A stretch of DNA of 12,015 nt from Clostridium sp. UBA4746 (GTDB taxonomy: Bacteria; Bacillota; Clostridia; Clostridiales; Clostridiaceae): the NCBI GenBank assembly GCA_002403785.1, contig DHIM01000339.1:1-12015 (forward strand). Reading direction: 5' to 3'. This document shows, piece after piece, positions 1 to 4,371 of this stretch; position 1 is the stretch's first letter, and each line of letters starts with the position of its first letter. The notes under the pieces were generated by a model. The model saw only the letters and a program-made list of their open reading frames with translations. It was not told where the DNA came from and searched no databases. Both the position numbers and the translations under genes were made by a program.

Positions 1-114
1 GGTAATGTTGTTTCAATTACTAGTAAAGATTTAGAAATTAAATTCGAGGGAGGAGTTGTAAGAAAATTTGATACAGATATTTTGTATAACAACTCTCTGA
101 TTTCAAAAAAATAA
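1..114 (+). CDS. 3' end of an unidentified gene (partial, runs off left edge)
   Basis: Frame 1 is open from the first base to TAA at 112-114 and encodes 37 residues. The visible peptide includes FEGGVVRKFDTDILYNNS and ends NSLISKK. The alternation of hydrophobic and charged residues (VVSITSKDLEIKF, GGVVRKF) looks like a small beta-strand pair, as in short SH3-like tails at the C-terminus of some Firmicutes helicase or hypothetical proteins. That is only a resemblance and I assign no function. The frame stays open for another 58 codons beyond this stop, without an obvious start codon or ribosome site (see 115-291). The last 24 bases recur at 2815-2838 with two mismatches and the same stop position, which suggests this stop is the native one. 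A good hairpin terminator follows at 307-333. Confidence 0.55.
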   Translation, partial: GNVVSITSKDLEIKFEGGVVRKFDTDILYNNSLISKK

Positions 115-291
115 GATTATGATGAGAAGAGATGGGTACAAGGTAATACTTATAAAACTTTTGTAATTAAAACTAGTATTAATAAGTTAAGTGCATTAGT
201 GACTAGTAAGGTAATTACTCAAGTACAAGCAGATATAATAAACCAAAAAGTTACAAAAGCAATGAAAAATAACCAAATAAAATTAAAGTAA
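115..291 (+). pseudogene. in-frame open continuation after the stop at 112-114, possible gene relic
   Basis: Directly after TAA at 112-114 the same frame is open for 58 codons to TAA at 289-291. It encodes a plausible, protein-like peptide containing RWVQGNTYKTFVIKTSINKL and ending KAMKNNQIKLK. There is no ribosome binding site, and no ATG until codon 49, so it is unlikely to be translated on its own. It could be the old C-terminus of the preceding gene cut off by a nonsense change, or a fragment of another gene left by deletion. The recurrence of the upstream stop at 2836-2838 favours the second reading. No family was recognised. Confidence 0.35.
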
Positions 292-306
292 TCCATAATG
301 TTTAAG

Positions 307-333
307 AAACTAGAGTTAATTGCTCTAGTTTTT
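307..333 (+). terminator. intrinsic terminator after the left-edge gene
   Basis: Perfect 9-bp stem AAACTAGAG / CTCTAGTTT (307-315 with 323-331) with a 7-nt loop. The T-run continues from the right arm to 333. It would end + strand transcripts from the partial gene at the left edge and insulate the next gene. Confidence 0.7.
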
Positions 334-480
334 ACTTAGAAAGGATATAACCATTTTATGAAAATATGGAGGCATTCTAAGAGAGTGTAATATTGAATTA
401 GAGTTATAGTATGAAATGTTTTAAAACTTATAATAAGGTTATAATTTAAATAAATAGAATTATAAGGGAGAAATATAGAT

Positions 481-1107
481 ATGAGGAAGGAAACTAGTAA
501 ATTAACGAATTGTAAAGCGTGTCAGAAGGAAATAGCAAGGAGTGTAAAGAAATGCCCTAGCTGTGGTCATGACCAGAGGAACCTTTTTATGAAACATAAA
601 GTGATAACAGGAATAATAGTATTAGCAATAATCGGAACCAGTGGTAGCACAGGGAACAATACAACTATACCAGTAGCAAATGTTGCAACATCTGTACAAG
701 TAGCAAAAGCACCAGTAAAAAAGGCTATTTATGGAATTAATGAAGCTGTTAAATCAAATCATACAACAGTAACAGTTACTAAAGTTAAGAAATTAAATGG
801 TGGCGATTACGACAAGCCAAAATCGGGGATGGAGTTTGTTGTGGTAACAGTTTTAATTAAAAATGGTGGAATTAATGAAATTACTTATAATCCTTTTGAT
901 TTTAAAATGCAGAACAGTAAAGGACAAATTACAGATGAAGCAATTACATCTATATATAGTGATACTCAATTACCAAGTGCTAGTTTGGCTTCTAAGGGAG
1001 AAATTACTGGAACGATAGTTTTTGAGCAACCCATAAATGATACTGCTTTAGTTTTAAAATATAGTGATAGCCTATTAAACAATTGCATTCAATTTAAATT
1101 AAACTGA
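481..1107 (+). CDS. zinc-ribbon, membrane-anchored DUF4352 protein
   Basis: 208 aa. Residues 11-28 form a zinc ribbon with two CxxC knuckles (C11/C14 and C25/C28; CPSCGHDQRN). A short hydrophobic segment follows at about 40-52 (VITGIIVLAIIG), probably a single membrane pass. A Thr/Val/Ala-rich linker (60-82) leads to a beta-rich domain at about 84-206. The order YGINEAV... GMEFVVVTVLIKN... NPFDFKMQNSKG... G-E-I-T-G-TIVFE matches DUF4352, an extracytoplasmic immunoglobulin-like (telokin-like) fold common in Firmicutes surface proteins. The inferred topology is cytoplasmic ribbon and external DUF4352; ligand and role are unknown. ATG 481 is preceded by AAGGGAG with suitable spacing. The gene is monocistronic between hairpins. 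Domain assignment is fairly sure; function is not. Secretion as a lipoprotein is unlikely because no lipobox cysteine is visible. Confidence 0.85.
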   Translation: MRKETSKLTNCKACQKEIARSVKKCPSCGHDQRNLFMKHKVITGIIVLAIIGTSGSTGNNTTIPVANVATSVQVAKAPVKKAIYGINEAVKSNHTTVTVTKVKKLNGGDYDKPKSGMEFVVVTVLIKNGGINEITYNPFDFKMQNSKGQITDEAITSIYSDTQLPSASLASKGEITGTIVFEQPINDTALVLKYSDSLLNNCIQFKLN

Positions 1108-1118
1108 ATATTACATAA

Positions 1119-1199
1119 GGCTATATAGTAATATCTAAAGTAGCTTATACCAACGCTTATGACGAGTATATTTATGTAGAAAAAATCAATCGGATAAAG
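1119..1199 (+). pseudogene. possible gene relic (27 codons)
   Basis: The frame from 1119 to TAA at 1197-1199 reads as a protein-like peptide with the core VAYTNAYDEYIYVEKINRIK. It has no start codon or ribosome site, and a stop (1116-1118) lies just before it. The Tyr-rich beta-strand pattern would suit the end of an extracellular beta-sandwich domain. It may be the 3' scar of a deleted gene. The stretch is short, so chance is a real alternative. Confidence 0.25.
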
Positions 1200-1367
1200 T
1201 AATTAAGGTTTTTATGTGTGACTATAGTTTAGTATAAGTAGTCATATAATTCAGAATATTTCCTTGGAAATAAATGTTTTATGTGTATTTGTAGCAGAAC
1301 AATAATTTGTAACTTATTTATTATTCGCTTAATTCAAATCTAATACAAATTAAATCTATAAAAAATA

Positions 1368-1395
1368 AAAAGGAACTATTTACTTAGTTCCTTTT
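1368..1395 (+). terminator. hairpin terminator
   Basis: Perfect 11-bp stem AAAAGGAACTA / TAGTTCCTTTT (1368-1378 with 1385-1395) with a 6-nt loop. The right arm supplies a T-run on the + strand, and the left arm supplies one on the - strand. It lies 260 bp after the DUF4352 gene and is the first good terminator downstream of it. Confidence 0.6.
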
Positions 1396-1413
1396 AAATA
1401 TCAAAAAAAGTAG

Positions 1414-1554
1414 AAGGGCGACTATGAAGTACAACCTCCTGCAATAATCCCTAAAGGATATAAGTAAACTATACCATTATCTAAAAATAAAAGCAATGTA
1501 AAAATAAGGTCGAAAAAAGGGGGTTTTCATACCCAAAATATAAAAGCAGAGTAG
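1414..1554 (+). pseudogene. possible degraded gene, one in-frame stop
   Basis: Reading from 1414 gives KGDYEVQPPAIIPKGYK, then TAA (1465-1467), then TIPLSKNKSNVKIRSKKGG and a few more codons to TAG at 1552-1554. The proline and lysine content and the continuity on both sides of a single stop look like a decayed gene rather than random AT-rich sequence. There is no ATG start, and the preceding in-frame codon is a stop (1411-1413). The last codons overlap the strong hairpin at 1538-1576. No family was recognised. Confidence 0.3.
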
Positions 1555-1576
1555 AATATCAACTCTGCTTTTATAT
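1538..1576 (-). terminator. strong bidirectional hairpin terminator
   Basis: Perfect 15-bp stem ATATAAAAGCAGAGT / ACTCTGCTTTTATAT (1538-1552 with 1562-1576) with a 9-nt loop. The - strand exit has a short TTTT, and the + strand exit has TAGTTTTTATTTTT. It sits 38 bp beyond the stop of the cysteine-rich gene, so it most likely ends that transcript, and it can also stop + strand readthrough. Confidence 0.7.
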
Positions 1577-1613
1577 TAGTTTTTATTTTTAACAACAATC
1601 ATAACGATGATGT

Positions 1614-1808
1614 TTATTCATTATCGTCACAATCTTCAAAAGAAGAAAAATCACAAGAAGGATCACACCAAGGATCGCACCAAGGATCACACCAAGGATC
1701 ACAAAGATTATTAAAAGAATTGTTACAACAATTATCAGGAAGAAGATTCATTTCACCGGGATCATCACAAATATCTTCAAAATCATGTATATTTTCACAA
1801 TTTGACAT
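1614..1808 (-). CDS. acidic cysteine-rich CDPW-repeat protein, possible spore-surface protein
   Basis: 64 aa starting at the ATG at 1808-1806, which has GGAAGTG (1814-1820) 5 nt upstream. The frame extends 27 codons further 5', but that part has no ribosome site and would overlap the putative promoter. The protein has 10 Cys (4, 14, 27, 28, 36, 40, 44, 48, 52, 60), 18 Asp/Glu and no Lys or Arg, an extreme composition. Residues 36-52 are a tandem tetrapeptide, CDPW three times then CDPS and C, encoded by 12-bp direct repeats. There is no signal peptide or membrane segment. A sigma-K-like promoter precedes it and a strong terminator follows. Inference: a late mother-cell product, such as a coat or exosporium component cross-linked by disulfides, or a metal-binding peptide. 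No named family is recognised, and function is unproven. Confidence 0.75.
   Translation of the reverse strand: MSNCENIHDFEDICDDPGEMNLLPDNCCNNSFNNLCDPWCDPWCDPWCDPSCDFSSFEDCDDNE
1653..1703 (-). repeat. 12-bp tandem repeat encoding CDPW units
   Basis: Four consecutive 12-bp units (coding-strand consensus TGTGATCCTTGG) cover codons 36-51, followed by one more Cys codon. Units differ at few positions: one TGC for TGT, and Ser for Trp in the last unit. The near-identity at DNA level suggests recent expansion by slippage, so copy number may vary between strains. Confidence 0.85.
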
Positions 1809-1835
1809 AGTATCACTTCCTATCTTTAGACAGTA

Positions 1836-1865
1836 TATAATATGAAGCTTAATAGAAAATGGTAC
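1836..1865 (-). promoter_or_regulatory. sigma-K-like promoter of the CDPW gene
   Basis: On the - strand, GTACC (1865-1861) is followed after 16 nt by CATATTATA (1844-1836). This fits the late mother-cell sigma-K consensus known from Bacillus, AC then 16-17 nt then CATAnnnTA. It also partly fits the related sigma-E -10. Predicted transcription would start near 1829, just before the ribosome site at 1814-1820. There is no good TTGACA-like sigma-A -35 in the same place. Confidence 0.5.
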
Positions 1866-1887
1866 TTTTTTTATAGTAAAGGAAAAC

Positions 1888-1902
1888 ATTACTTCTTGTA
1901 AT
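1888..1902 (-). terminator. weak hairpin after the CxxC gene
   Basis: A 5-bp stem ATTAC / GTAAT with a 5-nt loop. On the - strand it is followed by GTTTTCC. It is the only hairpin between the CxxC gene (ends 1955) and the CDPW gene on the same strand. Termination here would be weak. Confidence 0.25.
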
Positions 1903-1954
1903 CTATAGTTATCTGTGTTTGTCTAAATAATATTTTCTACATCTATATTAACAA

Positions 1955-2188
1955 TTATTTATTCCAATTGGTTTTCTTTAGCAAGGTGATTAGATCATTA
2001 TCTGTTACAACTACGCAATGATCTTTAACGTATCCAAAATCTTTAATATAAGCTTTCAAATTAAATTTTTTACCACAATGACTGCAAGTGCTTTTGTGTT
2101 TTATTTTCAAATTATCTTCTTTGTGGAGTTGCTTAAAGGGTATGACATTATCCTGTTTAGTGGTATATATGCTTATTGGTATAGCCAT
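1955..2188 (-). CDS. small hypothetical protein with one CxxC knuckle
   Basis: 77 aa. Residues 35-38 are CSHC, in the zinc-knuckle context TCSHCGKKFNL; one further Cys is at 58 and His at 57. This could be half of a treble-clef or zinc-ribbon site, but a second CxxC is missing, so a monomeric Zn site would need C58 and a His. The N-terminus (MAIPISIYTT) is not a signal peptide, and the protein looks cytoplasmic and basic. The start is set by GAGGT (2196-2200) 7 nt before the ATG. It is divergent from the + gene at 2450, with a hairpin-bearing spacer between. Family not recognised; a phage-like or regulatory role is possible but unsupported. Confidence 0.65.
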   Translation of the reverse strand: MAIPISIYTTKQDNVIPFKQLHKEDNLKIKHKSTCSHCGKKFNLKAYIKDFGYVKDHCVVVTDNDLITLLKKTNWNK

Positions 2189-2244
2189 TTTTAATACCTC
2201 ACTTTTTTAGTAGTATAACCATAACGCTATCTAATTACTATTTG

Positions 2245-2256
2245 TTTTGGCCAAAA
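2245..2256. promoter_or_regulatory. perfect 12-bp palindrome, candidate operator
   Basis: TTTTGGCCAAAA is a perfect palindrome. It lies in the spacer of a possible + strand promoter (TTGTTT 2242-2247, 17 nt, TTAAAT 2265-2270) and 57 bp upstream of the divergent CxxC gene start. A dimeric regulator could bind there; no cognate regulator is identified. Confidence 0.3.
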
Positions 2257-2276
2257 TAAGCATCTTAAATTAAAAT

Positions 2277-2335
2277 TCATAAAAAGATACTGCACCCGGA
2301 GCAGTTCAGAGGAGTGAACTGTTGTGCGTTTTTCT
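2277..2335 (+). ncRNA. candidate small RNA ending in a bulged hairpin terminator
   Basis: A GC-richer hairpin stands out in AT-rich surroundings. The inner stem is 2300-2308 with 2315-2323 (CAGTTCA / TGAACTG core). A 4-nt left bulge follows, then an outer stem GCAC / GTGC (2292-2295 with 2324-2327), with GTTTTT after it. There is no upstream gene on this strand to terminate, because the left neighbour is divergent. A weak promoter (TTGTTT, 17 nt, TTAAAT) would give a transcript of about 60 nt. The 6-nt loop is GAGGAG, exposing a GGA motif of the kind bound by CsrA. The alternative is a terminator stranded by gene loss. Confidence 0.35.
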
Positions 2336-2449
2336 ATCAATATCTAATTTATAATTGGAGTAAGGTTGGAATTTTTTAATTATTGATAAAGGAGTTTATA
2401 ATCTTTTGTAGAATTATATTATTATAATAACTTTATAGGAGGTAAGAAG

Positions 2450-2746
2450 ATGAGTACTGAAAGTCATAATGAAGCGGTAAGTATAGAAAATATACTTAAA
2501 GGAATATATAATTGTGATAGATATGCATTTGGAGGAAATATAGATGTAGTTTCTATAGAAAGAAGTCCAGTTCAAGCATATATATTAGGATTAGCACCTA
2601 TTTATCCTAAGGCTAGTGGAGATAAAAGAAAAAATATTGATACATTTTTAGAAAATTTATATCAATACGCAAACAAGGCAATTGAAGAAATTGGTATTGA
2701 TGAAGTTAAAAATGTAACTAAAGTATTTGAAAAATTAATAAAATAG
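2450..2746 (+). CDS. 98-aa hypothetical protein
   Basis: The start is well set: a strong AGGAGGT site precedes ATG 2450 by about 7 nt. The predicted protein is soluble and mostly helical, without signal peptide, membrane segment or cysteine motif (a single Cys at 22). The N-terminal half has VSIENILKGIYNCDRYAFGG, and the C-terminal half is amphipathic (FLENLYQYANKAIEEI and KNVTKVFEKLIK). It is expressed alone: a terminator sits 9 bp after the stop, and the next gene is on the other strand. I do not recognise a family. Confidence 0.65.
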   Translation: MSTESHNEAVSIENILKGIYNCDRYAFGGNIDVVSIERSPVQAYILGLAPIYPKASGDKRKNIDTFLENLYQYANKAIEEIGIDEVKNVTKVFEKLIK

Positions 2747-2754
2747 ATTTGATT

Positions 2755-2779
2755 AAGGCATCCAAGTGGGTGTCTTTTT
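2755..2779 (+). terminator. intrinsic terminator of the 98-aa gene
   Basis: Stem AAGGCATCC (2755-2763) with GGGTGTCTT (2768-2776), including two G-U pairs, and a 4-nt AAGT loop. A TTTTT tract follows. It lies directly after the stop at 2746. Confidence 0.75.
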
Positions 2780-2814
2780 AATGTAAGTAGGGGATAAGAT
2801 TTAAGAATTAAGTT

Positions 2815-2838
2815 AACTCTCTAATTTCAAAAAAGTAA
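2815..2838 (+). pseudogene. relic copy of the 3' end of the left-edge gene
   Basis: The 24 bases ending at TAA 2836-2838 match bases 91-114 at 22 positions and encode the same NSLISKK ending before the stop. Upstream the frame is closed by TAA at 2809-2811, so only the tail survives. This looks like a truncated second copy or a recombination scar between related genes. Confidence 0.4.
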
Positions 2839-2882
2839 TAAAAGGAGTACTTGCCTAAAAGTGGGAAGATAGTCCTTTTATT
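2837..2882 (-). terminator. bidirectional long-loop hairpin terminator
   Basis: The arms AATAAAAGGA (2837-2846) and TCCTTTTATT (2873-2882) pair perfectly over 10 bp around a 26-nt loop. On the - strand it begins 2 bp after the stop of the 65-aa gene and leads into a T-run (ACTTTTTTG). On the + strand the exit is also T-rich. Confidence 0.5.
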
Positions 2883-2884
2883 TT

Positions 2885-3082
2885 TTAATGTGAATATGTT
2901 TGAATAATTCTTTTTAATGTTTCCTGTATAGGTTGAGTTCCATTAATAAAAACAGATACATCATTGCAAATTTTTTTATATTCATCTACTATAATTTGCA
3001 ATGATGGATCATCATGCTCTTGTTGACTGACATAAATTATAAAAGCTGACGTATTGCATATTATTACTTCTTTAACGTTCAT
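2885..3082 (-). CDS. 65-aa hypothetical protein
   Basis: GGAGGC lies 7 nt before the ATG at 3082-3080, so this is likely a true start. The protein is MNVKEVIICNTSAFIIYVS... then an acidic helix (IIVDEYKKICNDVSVF) and a C-terminal helix (IQETLKRIIQTYSH). The hydrophobic patch at residues 5-18 is a predicted beta-strand rather than a membrane span. There are two Cys (9, 39). A compact alpha/beta cytoplasmic protein is likely. It is monocistronic, ending on the hairpin at 2837-2882. Family unknown. Confidence 0.6.
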   Translation of the reverse strand: MNVKEVIICNTSAFIIYVSQQEHDDPSLQIIVDEYKKICNDVSVFINGTQPIQETLKRIIQTYSH

Positions 3083-3212
3083 GTTAACGCCTCCAAAATC
3101 TCAATATAGGATATGTAATTATTACTATACAACATGTCCGACATTTCTGCAATATAAAATTAATTATGTTACTTTATTTTAAATATTAAGCTTTTAAAAT
3201 AAATAAAGTAGA

Positions 3213-3241
3213 TTGCAATATTACATTATTTGCCTTATAAT
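3213..3241 (+). promoter_or_regulatory. sigma-A promoter of the 44-aa membrane peptide
   Basis: TTGCAA (3213-3218), 17 nt, TATAAT (3236-3241): near-consensus. It lies 46 bp upstream of the small ORF start, with an AGGGGG ribosome site between. An AT-rich inverted repeat (ACTTTATTTTAA with its complement, within about 3171-3208) sits just upstream of the -35. Confidence 0.7.
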
Positions 3242-3286
3242 AAGAGTAAGGTGATTTATTAAAACATAAAAGGGGGATATATTAAT

Positions 3287-3421
3287 ATGCTAACTTTTAT
3301 AGTTATGGTAGGTGCAGTGACAGCTTGTGTAGTTTTTTCAGTGACGGTATTATTGAAAATAGCTAATTTTTCATCAATTAAGCAAGCGGAACTTAAAGCA
3401 AAGCAAAAAATTAAAAATTAA
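3287..3421 (+). CDS. 44-aa single-pass membrane peptide
   Basis: ATG 3287 follows AGGGGG (3271-3276) by 10 nt and a near-consensus promoter. The encoded protein has one hydrophobic segment at about residues 2-23 (MLTFIVMVGAVTACVVFSVTV), then a basic Lys-rich tail (KQAELKAKQKIKN). This is the classic shape of a small membrane peptide with a cytoplasmic basic C-terminus. Possible roles are a regulator of a membrane complex, a type I toxin-like peptide or a small structural peptide, and nothing here decides between them. No antisense antitoxin RNA directly opposite was identified. The AT-only palindrome at 3445-3460 may be its terminator. Confidence 0.6.
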   Translation: MLTFIVMVGAVTACVVFSVTVLLKIANFSSIKQAELKAKQKIKN

Positions 3422-3444
3422 ACAATTTTAGTTATAGGGAACTT

Positions 3445-3460
3445 AGTTTATTAATAAACT
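3445..3460 (+). terminator. AT-rich palindrome followed by T-run, weak terminator
   Basis: AGTTTATTAATAAACT is a perfect 16-bp palindrome followed by TATTTTT. It lies 23 bp after the stop of the 44-aa gene. With no G-C-rich stem it would be a weak terminator. Confidence 0.35.
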
Positions 3461-3486
3461 TATTTTTAAAAATAAACACAAAAAAG

Positions 3487-3514
3487 AAGCATGAAGTCGT
3501 AGCACTTCATGCTT
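3487..3514 (-). terminator. strong - strand terminator with no gene upstream
   Basis: Perfect 11-bp stem AAGCATGAAGT / ACTTCATGCTT (3487-3497 with 3504-3514) and a 6-nt loop. Read on the - strand it is followed by CTTTTTTG. On the + strand the exit is AATGAATAAAA, without a T-run, so the working direction is the - strand. No - strand gene lies to its right before the + gene at 3803. Confidence 0.7.
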
Positions 3515-3610
3515 AATGAATAAAATTATTCAAGCATTATTTACATTCAAGTATTTCATAAAAGTGATAAATTTTAATATGAAAGTGCGAAAATTAATTA
3601 TATGGTTGGA

Positions 3611-3621
3611 TGGTCTGACCA
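3611..3621. promoter_or_regulatory. FadR/GntR-like operator palindrome
   Basis: TGGTCTGACCA is a perfect inverted repeat around a central base. It matches the TGGTC-N-GACCA pattern known for operators of the FadR subfamily of GntR regulators. No GntR regulator is encoded in the window. It lies beside TATAAT (3625-3630) on the + strand and just inside the predicted - strand transcript. Confidence 0.35.
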
Positions 3622-3802
3622 ATATATAATATTATATTATCATAGTAATTATAATATTCCTACAATAGTTAAATAGTTAACAATCTTTATTTAATTAATA
3701 CTGAATACACACATCCACATTAATTAAAAGTATCACCTTGAGTGCTTCTAAATTTTGTAATAAAACTATATATATAGGAATAATGTTATATAGGGTGGTA
3801 TT

Positions 3803-4174
3803 GTGATAATTGATAATGAAGAAAAATATGATACTGATAAAGATGAGTTAGTCTGGACTAAAATTATTAGTATTTATCCATATGCTATAGATAATATAAG
3901 AAGTACACATTTAGTAGAATTTTATAAAACTGAAGCTTATGAGGAATATTATATATTTAAGTATATAAGGGATAATAATGGCCGTATTGTAGATGATTTT
4001 GATGAGTTTGATTGGAACGAAATTATACAACAAATTGATTTCTCAGATAATTCTTATATTTATTCTCAACTTGGTAATGATAAAAACAGTTTTAGATTAG
4101 TGACAAGTGTAAAAACAATTAAAAAAGATATACAAGAATATGTAAGAATATATGAGTTAGGGCATCACCAATGA
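3803..4174 (+). CDS. 123-aa acidic hypothetical protein
   Basis: GTG start at 3803 with AGGGTGG (3792-3798) at good spacing; no competing ATG is nearby. The protein is soluble and strongly acidic and aromatic (many Asp, Glu and Tyr: EAYEEYYIFKYIRDNNG, DDFDEFDWNE). It probably has an alpha/beta fold and no Cys. There is no signal or membrane segment. Small acidic orphans of this kind are sometimes immunity proteins, but no toxin is adjacent, so I leave it unassigned. The intrinsic terminator begins inside its last codons, and the residues GHHQ are encoded by the hairpin. Confidence 0.6.
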   Translation: MIIDNEEKYDTDKDELVWTKIISIYPYAIDNIRSTHLVEFYKTEAYEEYYIFKYIRDNNGRIVDDFDEFDWNEIIQQIDFSDNSYIYSQLGNDKNSFRLVTSVKTIKKDIQEYVRIYELGHHQ

Positions 4175-4187
4175 TGCTCTTTTTTAT
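4160..4187 (+). terminator. intrinsic terminator overlapping the 3' end of the 123-aa gene
   Basis: Stem GGGCATCA (4160-4167) with TGATGCTC (4172-4179, one G-U pair), loop CCAA, then TTTTTT. The TGA stop (4172-4174) is in the right arm. Confidence 0.8.
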
Positions 4188-4310
4188 TTTCAATAATAAG
4201 AATTCATAACTAAATTTTAAACGTACATTACTAATAATATTAGTGGATTTATAATTTAAAATTGTTACAGTGTAAAAGGACAACACATATAATGTAATGA
4301 ACAACAATAA

Positions 4311-4338
4311 TTGACAAGTCATTAGAATATGATATACT
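4311..4338 (+). promoter_or_regulatory. sigma-A promoter of the 99-aa gene
   Basis: Consensus TTGACA (4311-4316), 16 nt, TATACT (4333-4338). A start near 4345 gives a leader of about 27 nt and places the alternative GTG at 4339 outside the transcript. Confidence 0.75.
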
Positions 4339-4371
4339 GTGAAAATAAATTGTTATTTAGGAGGAGATTTG

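Larger units (their letters stand above)
1108..1613. other. 506-bp spacer with no intact gene; two decayed-looking frames and two hairpins
   Basis: Between the DUF4352 gene and the cysteine-rich gene I see no complete gene with a ribosome site. The spacer holds a short open stretch at 1119-1199, a hairpin at 1368-1395, a 46-codon frame interrupted by one TAA at 1414-1554, and a strong hairpin at 1538-1576. The rest is AT-rich with no clear promoter. Confidence 0.6.
3487..3629 (-). ncRNA. candidate small RNA on the - strand
   Basis: The terminator at 3487-3514 needs a transcript. A plausible - strand promoter is TTGTAG (3665-3660), 18 nt, GATAAT (3641-3636), giving a start near 3629 and an RNA of about 140 nt. 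No coding frame with a ribosome site lies inside; the longest ATG frame is 9 codons. The palindrome at 3611-3621 falls just after the predicted start, a typical repressor position. This is a prediction from geometry alone. Confidence 0.3.
3422..3802. other. 381-bp spacer without a protein gene
   Basis: No ORF with a ribosome site is present on either strand. The spacer contains the AT palindrome at 3445-3460, a strong hairpin whose T-run is on the - strand (3487-3514), a near-repeat of ATTCAAG (about 3529-3556), an 11-bp palindrome TGGTCTGACCA (3611-3621) and several TATAAT-like boxes. Confidence 0.6.

Noticed and set aside
358..390. 10-codon ORF upstream of the DUF4352 gene (MKIWRHSKRV)
   Set aside because: Too short and without a clear ribosome site; no leader-peptide or attenuator structure follows.
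1653..1703. CRISPR-like array
   Set aside because: The 12-bp units are contiguous with no spacers and are codon-aligned, so they are a protein repeat.
1614..1889. Longer start (1889) for the cysteine-rich protein
   Set aside because: The extra 27 codons have no ribosome site and overlap the sigma-K-like promoter, while the internal ATG at 1808 has GGAAGTG at proper spacing.
2281..2335. Known riboswitch or T-box at the bulged hairpin
   Set aside because: No conserved T-box, preQ1, fluoride or c-di-GMP core could be recognised, and the element is too short.
4119..4322. 67-codon - strand ORF
   Set aside because: Its frame crosses the terminator and the end of the 123-aa gene and has no convincing ribosome site.
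4339..4371. GTG start at 4339 for the 99-aa gene
   Set aside because: It lies upstream of the predicted transcript start, and AGGAGGAG directly serves the ATG at 4372.
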